DNA of 64,000 bases from an uncultured Pseudomonadales bacterium. GTDB taxonomy: Bacteria; Pseudomonadota; Gammaproteobacteria; Pseudomonadales; Cellvibrionaceae. Below are positions 48,092 through 58,585 of this stretch, piece by piece (position 1 is the stretch's first letter; every line of letters begins with the position of its first letter). The DNA is taken from the NCBI GenBank assembly GCA_947494095.1, contig CANLTI010000005.1, positions 53,584 through 117,583 on the forward strand, written 5' to 3'. The notes under the pieces were generated by a model. The model was not told the DNA's origin. It saw nothing but the letters and a program-made list of their open reading frames with translations, and did no database searches. The position numbers and the translations under genes were made by a program.

Positions 48092-49669
48092 TTAACTAAA
48101 AAGCAGTGGTAGTGCCGCACAAATGCTTAACATAACGACAAAAGAGGCGAGTAAAATAACGATATCTAATTTAGTCAAAATAGATACTCGCTGTGTGACA
48201 AGTGCCGCTGAAGAGGTCGTTACATAATTTCCACCAAGCACAGCTTTAACCGTATAAGCAAAAACGGTTGTCACGATAAAACCAATAAAATTCCACCAAA
48301 ACCAAAAGACATTATCCATCGTTAACCAAATAACAATATTCATCAACACACCAGCAATTAAACCAAGGTTAATCTCTCGTGCACCAAGGCTTTTATTAAT
48401 CACTGCCAATAAAAATACGGCGAGTATAGGGCCATAAAATACGGAGCCTACTTTATTAATAGCCTCGATCACAGTGGGTGCAATATCGCCAGCATAAAAA
48501 GATAAAAGCAGTGTTACCGCCCCCCAAATCAACCCAACATATTTTGCCTTTTTCAAATAATCTTCTGGCTCTAGCGTTTTATTGGTTAACCGACAATAGT
48601 CTTCAATACTCACCGCCGCCAGTGAATTAATAGCCGAACTCAGCGACGACATAGCCGCAGCTAAAATAGCAACCACTAAAATACCAATCATACCGTGCGG
48701 CAAATAATTGAGAATAAATATAGGCATCATCCAATCGGGATTTTCCGCAGGAATTTGCGCCATAAAACCCGCTTCGCTCATGGCTAAAGTACCAACAATC
48801 AACCCCGAAAAACAATACAATAAAGTAATAGGAAAACGTACTGTGGCGTTCGCCAGCATCATGTAGCGTAGCTGTCGTGTATCAGGTGCCGCTAATGCTC
48901 TTTGTGCTTGGGTTTGGTCGCAGCCGTAATAAGAAGCATATAATACAACCCCACCAAAAATCATAGGTAATAAACCAAACCCCTCGCCATCAAAACCTAA
49001 GGATTCGGGCTTAATGGCATTTAAGCGAGTCGGGTCTACCTTTGTCATAAATTCACCCATACCGCCTAAGTGATGCAGACCAAAGCCAATACACGCTATT
49101 GTGCCTAAAACAATAATAATCATTTGTATCGCATCGCCGTACACCACCGCCTTCATGCCGCCTTGCAACGAATACAAAACAGTAATAACGCCGGTTAATA
49201 CAATAGCTTGCCAAGCCTCTATACCCATCGTACCTTGCAAAATCAATGAGACAGCAAAAATCATAATACCCGTGGCAAATGCGCGGCTAAACTGAAAGAC
49301 AAAACTAATTAAAATGCGCGTAGAGCGGCCAAAGCGCTGCTCGAGGTAATCGTAAATACTGACAAAGCCCGAGCGGTATAACGCCGGTAAAATAGTACTT
49401 AAAATGAGTAACATTGCCAGCGGCACACCCAGCTCATAAGAGAGCCAATGCAAACCTCCACCTTCTCGTAAACCTACAAACGCTGGCGCAGAAACAAAAC
49501 TAATTGCCGATAATTGAGTGGCCATAACAGACAGTGTTAACGCCTTCCACCCTAAGGTTCTTCCACCTAAAAAATAATCTTTTTTGGTGTGTTGCTGGCG
49601 AAAACTAAAACCCATACCCACCAGTAAAATGAGATAGACAACGACGATAGCATAATCAAAAGTATTCAT
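48092..49669 (-). CDS. Sodium/solute symporter (SSS family), probable glycoside uptake
   Basis: This is a 525-residue transporter with about 13 helices. Family features are DYFLGGRTLGWKAL, the LSVMATQLSAISFVSAPAF segment, GGMKAVVYGDAIQ, and AAILAAAMSSLSSAINSLA in the sodium-binding region. I took the ATG at 49669; the frame opens 15 bases earlier. It begins 100 bases after the TonB receptor stop and ends 15 bases before the glycerate kinase start, so it is the likely inner-membrane importer of this locus. Confidence 0.9.
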   Translation of the reverse strand: MNTFDYAIVVVYLILLVGMGFSFRQQHTKKDYFLGGRTLGWKALTLSVMATQLSAISFVSAPAFVGLREGGGLHWLSYELGVPLAMLLILSTILPALYRSGFVSIYDYLEQRFGRSTRILISFVFQFSRAFATGIMIFAVSLILQGTMGIEAWQAIVLTGVITVLYSLQGGMKAVVYGDAIQMIIIVLGTIACIGFGLHHLGGMGEFMTKVDPTRLNAIKPESLGFDGEGFGLLPMIFGGVVLYASYYGCDQTQAQRALAAPDTRQLRYMMLANATVRFPITLLYCFSGLIVGTLAMSEAGFMAQIPAENPDWMMPIFILNYLPHGMIGILVVAILAAAMSSLSSAINSLAAVSIEDYCRLTNKTLEPEDYLKKAKYVGLIWGAVTLLLSFYAGDIAPTVIEAINKVGSVFYGPILAVFLLAVINKSLGAREINLGLIAGVLMNIVIWLTMDNVFWFWWNFIGFIVTTVFAYTVKAVLGGNYVTTSSAALVTQRVSILTKLDIVILLASFVVMLSICAALPLLFS

Positions 49670-49769
49670 AATAATACAACTCAACCAATAATTTTTAAGC
49701 AGGATTATCGCTCAAAATGAGACCTTATCTGTAGCGCTCTATCCAGAGCGCTACAACCCTTTCATTCAC

Positions 49770-52208
49770 TTAAAAATCATATCGCGTCGTTAAGCTTATA
49801 CGCCGTGGCAATACTGGGCGGCCCACAAAAAAGTCTTCGCCTCCTGCTTGGCTATTGCCTTGACGAGGCGAACCTTCGGTAATGCCTTCACTATCAAATA
49901 GGTTCCATACGTTCACACCCACACGGATTCTTTGATCGTTATTAAATGCCCAAGTATACCCAGCAGATAGCGTTGCAATTGTATGGCTACCGAGCTCAAC
50001 AGTGTTGCTATCATTGGCAAAAGCATCGCCAAAATGACTTAGCGCTAAACGTGAATCAAACAAATCATTATTATATGAAAAGGCCAGATTACCCGTCAGC
50101 TCGGGCTGCCTAGCTGGTACATTACCGGTATTGCCACCGGCGCTAAACTCGGCATCTTGATAAGTAATATTTCCTTCAATGGTTACCGCATCAGATACCG
50201 TATAACGGGTAATAATTTCAGCCCCTAGGGTTTCGGTTGACTGCTCTAAAACATTTTCAATCAAACCACCGCTACCATCGTTAACAAAATCCACCGAGCG
50301 GCGATTATCTAAATTGGCAAGGAATAATGAAGCATCTATATACAGATCTTGCGGGAAGTACTTAATGCCGAGTGTGGCTAAAGTAATATCTTCCCCCTCA
50401 TAGCTTTGTGGCTCGCCGTTGTCATTAAAGCGAATGCTCCTAATTTGTGGAAAGAAGTAACCTCTTGATGCATTGGCATAAAGATTGATGTCGCTATCTT
50501 CTACGCTATATAAAACCGCAGCAGAAAATGCCGCTTCCGTACTCGCCACTTCACCATAAGTGAACCGTCCATTACCGGTTGTATTGACCTGCAGATTAGA
50601 CGCTAACGCCGGATCATCTGAAACAACCACGCTTTCACTGCCTTCGGCTTTTGAAGTGCCTACCGCGCGCTCAACACGCATACCCAAATCAACCGCCCAA
50701 TTTCCGCTTTCCATTTGGTCAGTAATATAAAAGGCTGTGCGCTTACTGGTTAAGTTTTTGTTGGTATAACTAATACCTGGGCCAACAATACCATTGCGTG
50801 AATACTCAACAACATTACCTGAAGTATCCGTAAATGATAAGTCAACTAAACGTGCATTTTTACCATCACTAAAATCGGCCAGGTAGCTTGAAATGATATT
50901 AAAATCCATTTGCTGCGCATGAATAAAAAACGTCCCTATATTTAACGTATGGTCAATATGGCCAGTTTCAAAAGCACCTGTGACGTTAAATTCTGTACTA
51001 AAAAAATCACCATCTCGTTGTCGGTCAAGTAAGCGGTTGCCAAACAGCGCGTAATCTTCAGGGACTGGATTACCGGTTTCTGACCATGTGTAGTTTGCAG
51101 TACCCAAGGCACTCAGCACATCGCCGTTGATTGTTCTCACGGGGTTATTGATATAGCCATTAAGCGACTCGGGTGAGTTCGCTAGGCCATCGCCATCTAA
51201 GAATAAATTAAATTGATGCTCATAACTTGCGCCTTTTGCTTTACCGCCAATACGCCAATCATCCGATAGCTCTTTTTCAAATTCAACACCAAAAGAGCCC
51301 CCTTCGGTTGCAACGCCCTCGCCAATAGGCGATTCATATCGCCCCGTTGCAGTAGGGTAACTTAATTGCGCCGCAGCAACTGTTTGCCCCACAAATACTG
51401 TATTACCGTCATTACCGGTTAGCCTTTTACGGTTGTTGCCATCTAAAGGCAAAGGCAAGAAAAACTGCACTTTATCGTTAATTAACTGACCGTAAAATGT
51501 CATATGACCATCATCAAACTCTTTGCTAATATTCCCTCTTATTTGATAACCTTTTGTGGCTAAACCCGTATCCAGCGGGCCCTCATCGTAACGATAAAAC
51601 CCTGACATGGCATAGTAAATATTATCATCACTCGAGAGTGGACCACTGGTAAAAAAGTCTGTCCTCACTCTGCCATCTTCGGCCATTTCCAGTTGCACTG
51701 TGCTTTCGGGGTCATCACTGCCCTTGCGAGAAATATAGTTAATAACACCCGCGACAGAACCCGGCCCATACAGGTTAGAGACGCCACCGGCCACATACTC
51801 TACACGCTCGATACCAATATCGGGCCGATAATACACATCTTGCGCCGAAGAGGTCATACCTGACTGAAATGCCGGCATACCATCGTAATTGAGTGGCGTA
51901 AACTGAAATTGCCCACCAGAAGGCAACCCGCGTACAAAAGCATTCGTGGCAACCTCGCCACCACCGCCTTCCACTTTTATACCGGGTACATTCATTAAAA
52001 TATCGGCCTGGCTTGAAAAGCCTGTTTTGGCAATATCTTCCTGAGTAATCAATGTTGTTTTAGCCGGCGTATCGGCTTGAGTTCGGACAACACTCGTGCC
52101 AGTGACCATCACCACTTCAACATTAGCATCATCATTATTGTTTTCTTGCGCGGCGATTGACGCAGAAAACATCATAGAAAGTACGTAGGCTACAGGTTTC
52201 TTTTTCAT
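49770..52208 (-). CDS. TonB-dependent outer-membrane receptor
   Basis: This is an 812-residue outer-membrane barrel. A signal peptide is followed by a TonB-box-like VEVVMVTGT segment, a plug domain (about residues 40-165, with QADILMNVPGIKVEGGGG and VRGLPSGGQF), a 22-strand barrel, and a terminal aromatic residue (TTRYDF). It is the first gene of the predicted mannosylglycerate operon and would import the intact glycoside. I took the ATG at 52208. A 43-base hairpin lies about 150 bases upstream. Confidence 0.92.
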   Translation of the reverse strand: MKKKPVAYVLSMMFSASIAAQENNNDDANVEVVMVTGTSVVRTQADTPAKTTLITQEDIAKTGFSSQADILMNVPGIKVEGGGGEVATNAFVRGLPSGGQFQFTPLNYDGMPAFQSGMTSSAQDVYYRPDIGIERVEYVAGGVSNLYGPGSVAGVINYISRKGSDDPESTVQLEMAEDGRVRTDFFTSGPLSSDDNIYYAMSGFYRYDEGPLDTGLATKGYQIRGNISKEFDDGHMTFYGQLINDKVQFFLPLPLDGNNRKRLTGNDGNTVFVGQTVAAAQLSYPTATGRYESPIGEGVATEGGSFGVEFEKELSDDWRIGGKAKGASYEHQFNLFLDGDGLANSPESLNGYINNPVRTINGDVLSALGTANYTWSETGNPVPEDYALFGNRLLDRQRDGDFFSTEFNVTGAFETGHIDHTLNIGTFFIHAQQMDFNIISSYLADFSDGKNARLVDLSFTDTSGNVVEYSRNGIVGPGISYTNKNLTSKRTAFYITDQMESGNWAVDLGMRVERAVGTSKAEGSESVVVSDDPALASNLQVNTTGNGRFTYGEVASTEAAFSAAVLYSVEDSDINLYANASRGYFFPQIRSIRFNDNGEPQSYEGEDITLATLGIKYFPQDLYIDASLFLANLDNRRSVDFVNDGSGGLIENVLEQSTETLGAEIITRYTVSDAVTIEGNITYQDAEFSAGGNTGNVPARQPELTGNLAFSYNNDLFDSRLALSHFGDAFANDSNTVELGSHTIATLSAGYTWAFNNDQRIRVGVNVWNLFDSEGITEGSPRQGNSQAGGEDFFVGRPVLPRRISLTTRYDF

Positions 52209-52353
52209 TTTATTTTTCTCCAATGTATTTACGATACTACAAAGTACAAAATTGCAAGGTACTCAAAATGCGCTGTTATTATTATTGATCTGTGACGCTT
52301 TAGTGATGCACTCAGAATAAGCAAAACACTAAAAGGTTATCTTTAAGTTTTTG

Positions 52354-52406
52354 GTAACTACTCAGTGGCTTGAGGCCAGCAGACCCTCAAGCCACTGAGT
52401 AATCAC
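52354..52406. repeat. Strong inverted repeat with element-like ends upstream of the TonB receptor
   Basis: Two 17-base perfect arms (52359-52375 and 52385-52401, core CTCAGTGGCTTGAGG) surround a 9-base loop. The outer ends GTAACTACTCAG / CTGAGTAATCAC resemble the termini of the dispersed miniature element, so this may be a minimal relative. It could also form a hairpin in the receptor leader. It is not followed by a T run. Confidence 0.6.
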
Positions 52407-52452
52407 TTTATTTTCACAGTAAAACATAGCGAAAACACAGTTACAACTCTTT

Positions 52453-52503
52453 TTGGGTTATAAATTATTGACAATAAGTTAAAATATTAGATTATTAACC
52501 CAA
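52453..52503. promoter_or_regulatory. Candidate operator/promoter between the TonB receptor and ROK genes
   Basis: TTGGGTTA (52453-52460) and TAACCCAA (52496-52503) form an inverted pair around AT-rich DNA that contains TTGACA (52468). ROK repressors bind AT-rich inverted sites near the genes they control, so this is a candidate. The remaining part of the 52209-52701 gap is AT-rich with no gene. Confidence 0.35.
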
Positions 52504-52701
52504 TAAAACTCATATGGCAGGCTAAACTGCGTATTACACCCGCACAAAAGCGCCCTAAAGTTATCTAATGGCTTAATCTTAGTGCCTAAGGGAATATCTG
52601 CCGGAAGATTCTTATACTCCGCGCAATGCCGTATGGACACTGACATCACTCGAGCGCTGCTGTACTATGATTTCAATACAATAAACCCTTTAAGGCGCTA
52701 T

Positions 52702-53859
52702 ATGCTTTCATCAAAAAACAGTGTTCATTTAATGCGTAATTTTGCGCTTGGCAAAGGCGATAAATTGTTTCAAGATTCAGAAAGAGACATTCTTAAGCTT
52801 GTTTTTTGGTCACACAATATCAGCCAAAGATCGATTGTTAACACCACCAAAATCCCACAACAAACAGTATCTCGCCTAGTTAAAAACTTACTGGATAAAG
52901 AGGTGCTATATCAAACCGACCGCATCTCATCCACATCCAGAGGAAACCCTAGCTTTGAACTAGAAGCCAACCCTTCGTTCGCCTACTGCTTTGGCTTATC
53001 CATATTGCTCGATGCGATTGGTATTGCCTTGATGGATTTTGCAGGCAATGTTATTGAGACGCGCCTCGAAGAGCTCGATGACATGAGCATTGAAAATGTG
53101 CTCTCGCACAGTGAGCATGTTATTGCCCAAATGATGCAAAAAAATCACATCAGTGAGTCAAAGATATTGGGGATTGGCGTGGGAATCTCAGGTTTTTTTA
53201 GTGCGATGGATGGCAAAATGAACACCCATCATATGATTGAGGAGTGGGCGCAAGTCGATATCGCCCAAATAGTCTCAGATCGCTTTCACTTGCCCACTTG
53301 GGTGGTCAATGATGCAACCGGTGCTGCAGCCGGCGAAGGCATTGCTGGGGTGGGTAGAAACTATAAAAACTTTGTCTACTTTTTTATTTCATTTGCTTTT
53401 GGTGGCGGCCTTGTCTCAAACAACGATCTTTTACGTGGCACCTACGGCAACGCAGGCGAGCTGGGCGATATGCTGCCGTCTAAAATTTACTCACACCCTA
53501 ATTTAGCACTCCTTAAGCGCATTCTCATTAAAAATAATATTGCCGTAAACTCTATTTATGACCTGCACAATAACTTTGATGTTAACTGGCCCGGTGTTGA
53601 TGAGTGGATTTACAAAGTCCAAGACTCGTTAGATTTAGTAGCCACAGCATGCTCGGCATTACTCGATACTCAAGCCATTATATTGGGTGGGCATATCCCT
53701 GTAGCACTCGCCGAAAAAGTGATTCCCAGAATCGATGTTTATGCGCAGTTTCGTCGTGGCGCCCAGAGGCCACTACCACAAATTGTCACCGCTGGCGTGC
53801 AAGTAAACCCTGTAGCCGTTGGCGCGGCTAGCCTACCGCTACGTGAGTTATGCCTATAA
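52702..53859 (+). CDS. ROK-family transcriptional regulator
   Basis: A winged helix-turn-helix (about residues 25-75, with SQRSIVNTTKIPQQTVSRLVKNLLDKEVL) precedes a sugar-kinase-like ROK domain (GIGVGISGFFSAMDGKM, WVVNDATGAAAGEG, FAFGGGLVSNNDLLRG, GNAGELGDM). The zinc-binding Cys cluster of NagC/Mlc-type ROK proteins is missing after GELGDM. I took the ATG at 52702, with AAGG upstream; the frame opens 120 bases earlier. Being divergent from the TonB receptor operon, it is the likely repressor, perhaps sensing mannose or fructose. Confidence 0.88.
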   Translation: MLSSKNSVHLMRNFALGKGDKLFQDSERDILKLVFWSHNISQRSIVNTTKIPQQTVSRLVKNLLDKEVLYQTDRISSTSRGNPSFELEANPSFAYCFGLSILLDAIGIALMDFAGNVIETRLEELDDMSIENVLSHSEHVIAQMMQKNHISESKILGIGVGISGFFSAMDGKMNTHHMIEEWAQVDIAQIVSDRFHLPTWVVNDATGAAAGEGIAGVGRNYKNFVYFFISFAFGGGLVSNNDLLRGTYGNAGELGDMLPSKIYSHPNLALLKRILIKNNIAVNSIYDLHNNFDVNWPGVDEWIYKVQDSLDLVATACSALLDTQAIILGGHIPVALAEKVIPRIDVYAQFRRGAQRPLPQIVTAGVQVNPVAVGAASLPLRELCL

Positions 53860-53942
53860 TTGGCGAATGAACTGGCCCTTGTGGTCAACTAAAACAGCAC
53901 ACCGAATAACCACAGTGCAAACCGTTTTTAGTGCCACAAAAC

Positions 53943-53981
53943 CAAAAAAACCCCACAAGCCAAAGGCCTGTGGGGGTTTTT
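53943..53981. terminator. Two-way terminator between the ROK gene and groEL
   Basis: CCCCACA-A-GCC and GGC-C-TGTGGGG form a stem with one mismatch and an AAA loop. T runs follow it on both strands, so it can end both convergent transcripts. Confidence 0.8.
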
Positions 53982-54008
53982 AGTGAACAGTGCTAGTAAG
54001 GTAAAACC

Positions 54009-55676
<1,668 letters not shown>

Positions 55677-55737
55677 TTAATCAGTAGGGTTAATTCTTTA
55701 TGGTTTCATTAAAAAATAATTTAAGTATTCACTAAAA

Positions 55738-56031
55738 TTAAGCTTCAACGACCGCCTTGATGTCAGTTTCGCTGATAATAATCAACTCTTCACCATCAAC
55801 ATCAATGGTGTCTGTACCGGCGTATTTACCGAATACAACTTTATCGCCAATTTTTACGTCTAATGGGCGAGTTTCACCGCTATCTAAAATACGGCCAGAA
55901 CCTACAGCAACAACTTCACCTTGGTTAGGTTTTTCTTTTGCTGAGCCAGGAAGTACGATGCCACCGGCACTCATTTGTTCTTCTTCCTTGCGGCGCACTA
56001 CAACACGATCGTGTAAAGGACGAATTTTCAT
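55738..56031 (-). CDS. groES: Co-chaperonin GroES
   Basis: GroES is the 10-kDa lid of the GroEL chamber. It has 97 residues: [18 protein letters not shown] at the N-terminus, the mobile loop near [15 protein letters not shown], and [12 protein letters not shown] took the ATG at 56031, the family start; the frame opens 114 bases upstream in non-coding leader. Confidence 0.98.
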   Translation of the reverse strand: MKIRPLHDRVVVRRKEEEQMSAGGIVLPGSAKEKPNQGEVVAVGSGRILDSGETRPLDVKIGDKVVFGKYAGTDTIDVDGEELIIISETDIKAVVEA

Positions 56032-56111
56032 CAACGAATCTCCAAAGTGTACGATATAAGATTTGCGCTTTGCCCTTGTGAGCAAGGCTATTATTAAAGT
56101 TCCGCTTGCGC

Positions 56112-56136
56112 GGGGTTGCGCTACTCTAACGTTCAA
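56112..56136 (-). promoter_or_regulatory. Candidate sigma-32 promoter of groES-groEL
   Basis: On the minus strand TTGAAC (56136-56131), a 15-base gap and CCCC (56115-56112) fit the sigma-32 pattern loosely, about 80 bases before the groES start. No CIRCE element is seen. Confidence 0.4.
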
Positions 56137-56267
56137 ATTAATCAACCTGAAAGTAGCAAAACTTGCCAGTTAACCCAACAAGTCCGCTATCGAGTAGCGC
56201 CGCTGAATCACTGTGCAGCCATGATGGGAGCGCTTTTAACGATTTCAACACCTACATAACGAATTTT

Positions 56268-56720
56268 TTATTTTTTTTCTTGTGCTATGTGCGCTGCATC
56301 GCGCTTAGGCATTTCCTCAAATTCACCTTCAATGACGTCCTCCGCGCCAGCGCTTCGCGCAGAACCTGCCGCGCCGGTTCTCCCAATTTTTGCTATCAGC
56401 CATGCCGCCAGCGCCAGCCGTACACCGGGCACCAAAAAGAGTAGCCCGAGTATATCCGTGACAAAACCTGGATGAATAAATAACACACCCGCAAAAGCCA
56501 AAAACAAGCCTGTGGTCATTTCAGTCACCGGCATAATGCCTGCTCGAAGCTTTTCTTGGCTCGCCTTAAGCGCTACCAAGCCCTGATACCGAATAAGCGA
56601 AAAACCCAGAGCGGCAGTCCCCATGACGAGTAATACGGTATTCCAAAAGCCCAACCAGTGCCCCAGCAGTGCCAAATCGAGCACTGGCAGCAATACCAAA
56701 AAAACCAACAAACCACGCAT
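56268..56720 (-). CDS. fxsA: FxsA family membrane protein
   Basis: FxsA is an inner-membrane protein with about four helices. In E. coli its overproduction relieves exclusion of phage T7 by the F plasmid. Family features are LGHWLGFWNTVLLVMGTAALGFSLIRYQG and AGVLFIHPGFVTDILGLLFLVPG. It has 150 residues with a charged tail. It lies upstream of groES on the same strand, as often seen in gammaproteobacteria. A miniature element sits 31 bases before its start codon, within its promoter region. Confidence 0.9.
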   Translation of the reverse strand: MRGLLVFLVLLPVLDLALLGHWLGFWNTVLLVMGTAALGFSLIRYQGLVALKASQEKLRAGIMPVTEMTTGLFLAFAGVLFIHPGFVTDILGLLFLVPGVRLALAAWLIAKIGRTGAAGSARSAGAEDVIEGEFEEMPKRDAAHIAQEKK

Positions 56721-56750
56721 ATTTACACCTTAATCTGTACAACTGTTTTT

Positions 56751-56984
56751 GTAACTATTCAGAGGCCACAATTGGACGCTAATGAATCACTTTCTGGGCA
56801 GCTCAAGCCATCTGCGACTTTGTGCTCCTCGACTTTATGCTCCTGCAAAGTCTAATCTTGCATATCTTTATGCAGGTGCACTGTCTAACCCTTGCTTTCC
56901 CTGCAAGGCCCGGCGCTTAAATGCCCAAAAAATAACCCATCAGCACCCTCCAAGAGGAATTTGTTAACCCGACTGAATAGTTAC
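56751..56984 (-). mobile_element. Full-length copy of the GTAAC-ended miniature element
   Basis: This is the best-preserved copy (234 bases). It runs from GTAACTATTCAG to CTGAATAGTTAC, which are perfect 12-base inverted ends. The flanking 8-mers are CTGTTTTT (left) and CTATTTTT (right), a 7-of-8 direct repeat. It encodes no protein. Inside lie GGACGCTAATGAATCA, ACTTTGTGCTCC, ATCTTGCATATC, and GCCCGGCGCTTAAATGCCC. Confidence 0.9.
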
Positions 56985-57005
56985 CTATTTTTTAGGTCAC
57001 AAACA

Positions 57006-57034
57006 AAAAACCCCTCGATAAAGAGGGGTTTTTA
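57006..57034. terminator. Rho-independent terminator after the DUF481 gene
   Basis: CCCCTC and GAGGGG form a stem, extended by A/T pairs, with a GATAAA loop. T runs follow on both strands. It lies 60 bases past the DUF481 gene stop on the minus strand. Confidence 0.8.
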
Positions 57035-57093
57035 TTCTTAATCATAACAACCAATATGCTGGCGGTTTGATAAAACTCAAGCTATTACGTGTA

Positions 57094-58143
57094 TTACCAC
57101 TTATAGACAACACCCACACGGTATGTCATATCTTCTCTTTTGACGCCTTCTTGTGGGTCATTATGGTAATCGTAATCCACATTGAGGTGTGCCGACACAC
57201 CCAGACCTAAAGGCGCTGACAAGCCGGTTTCGGCGTGTGTGCGCCAATCATCACTTTCATCAAAATTTTGCGCAACGTTACTGCGATGGAATAATGTGAT
57301 GTCACGCGGGAAGCTATAACGGAAATCAAGCGCAAAACGGCCCGAGCTAAAGTCTTTTTTGCTTTCACTACCGAGTAATAGGTCAGCTGCGGTTAGGTCA
57401 TAATACTCTTTGGTATTGAGGACACTAAGCTCTAACTTCAACGCTGTCTGCTCACGCTCCCACCACTGAAAACCCGAACCGATACCTGTAACATAACGCT
57501 CGCTAATTTGTTTGGCATCGTCTTTTTCGGCCGTTAAATCACCCAGCAAATACCAACGTGGTAAAAAGAACCAGTTTAAGCCATAAAACCCTTTGTAATA
57601 CTCTACCACTGGCGCATCAATAGCCTCTTCGCCTTCAAGAGGTTCAGCCTCTAAAGACTCTCCAGTGTAACGCAACTCAAAATCATGACGAAAATCTTCA
57701 TGGCGCAACTGCACTTCAGCACCAACCAACCAATTACTTGAGTTGACATTACCGCTTTTTTCAGAACCAACAACGGTTAATTTACCGCCGTAGCTATGCA
57801 ACGAATCGGCATAATTGGCAAAAGGTACAACATCTTTAAGCGTGAGTAGCGAATACTCTCTTTTCTCAGCATTACACTCAAAGCGCGCAACATCGTCGAT
57901 CATCTCCAGCCACAAGCAAGGCTCTTCAATGCCACGCAAACGCACAGGCTCAGTTAAGTTGATATTACCGACATCTGCCTTATTGAGTGTAAGCTCACCG
58001 ACCTTATCAGCAGACCAAACAACTTGGCCTTTACTCACAGATTTTAATGTACCACCAATCTTATCGCCGTTTTTCAACTCGATTTGACCGGCGGTTGCAC
58101 TCATTGCCAACACACTGGCTACTAAACCAACAATCAATTTCAC
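57094..58143 (-). CDS. DUF481 (YdiY-like) outer-membrane protein
   Basis: The protein has a signal peptide (LIVGLVASVLAMSATA). A short N-terminal domain with IELKNGDKIGGTLKSVSKGQVVW resembles the SH3-like repeat common in this family. A DUF481 beta-barrel follows (WLVGAEVQLRHEDFRHDFELRY to the end), closing with VGVVYKW. The family is induced by salt in E. coli (YdiY); its function is unclear. I chose the GTG at 58143 because AGGAG lies 7 bases upstream and it starts the signal peptide; an ATG further upstream would add odd residues. Confidence 0.85.
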   Translation of the reverse strand: MKLIVGLVASVLAMSATAGQIELKNGDKIGGTLKSVSKGQVVWSADKVGELTLNKADVGNINLTEPVRLRGIEEPCLWLEMIDDVARFECNAEKREYSLLTLKDVVPFANYADSLHSYGGKLTVVGSEKSGNVNSSNWLVGAEVQLRHEDFRHDFELRYTGESLEAEPLEGEEAIDAPVVEYYKGFYGLNWFFLPRWYLLGDLTAEKDDAKQISERYVTGIGSGFQWWEREQTALKLELSVLNTKEYYDLTAADLLLGSESKKDFSSGRFALDFRYSFPRDITLFHRSNVAQNFDESDDWRTHAETGLSAPLGLGVSAHLNVDYDYHNDPQEGVKREDMTYRVGVVYKW

Positions 58144-58380
58144 AACATTTCTCCTAAGGGTTTCAATTGCGCGCATAATAGCGCAAGACACTTAACAATA
58201 GCTGAAGCAATAAACACTAATGTAGGCCGCAGCTCCAAAAAAGCGCTTTATGTGTACTTTAGGGGCGAGCAATAATAGTTTATCCATATAAACGTAGGGC
58301 TCTGTTTTCTCGGCAAGGCGTCGCAGGGGCGCATGCCAGGCATGTAACGCTTTGAGCAACGCATCAAGCATGAGCCCCTT

Positions 58381-58455
58381 ATTAGACATTGCACCTGCAT
58401 AAGGATATGCAAGATTAGACTTTGCACGAGCATAATGTCGAGCAGAGAAAGCACA
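58381..58455 (+). mobile_element. Internal fragment of the GTAAC-ended miniature element
   Basis: ATTAGACATTGCACCTGCAT, GGATATGCAAGATTAGACTT and AGCATAATGTCGAGCA match the middle of the family; both ends are missing. The rest of the gap from 58144 to 58585 has no gene that I can support. Confidence 0.65.
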
Positions 58456-58585
58456 ATGCAAATATTATTGGATACTATATTTTTTGCTCGTCCCTTAGGC
58501 GCCTTTTAAAGATCGCTAGCGAGCATCCTTAAAAAAACGTCAGTATTAAGATAGCCTAAAATATTCACCGACATGAGAGCGTGCC

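Noticed and set aside
56032..56260. CIRCE (HrcA) element before groES
   Set aside because: No TTAGCACTC-N9-GAGTGCTAA pair can be found; only a loose sigma-32 pattern is visible.
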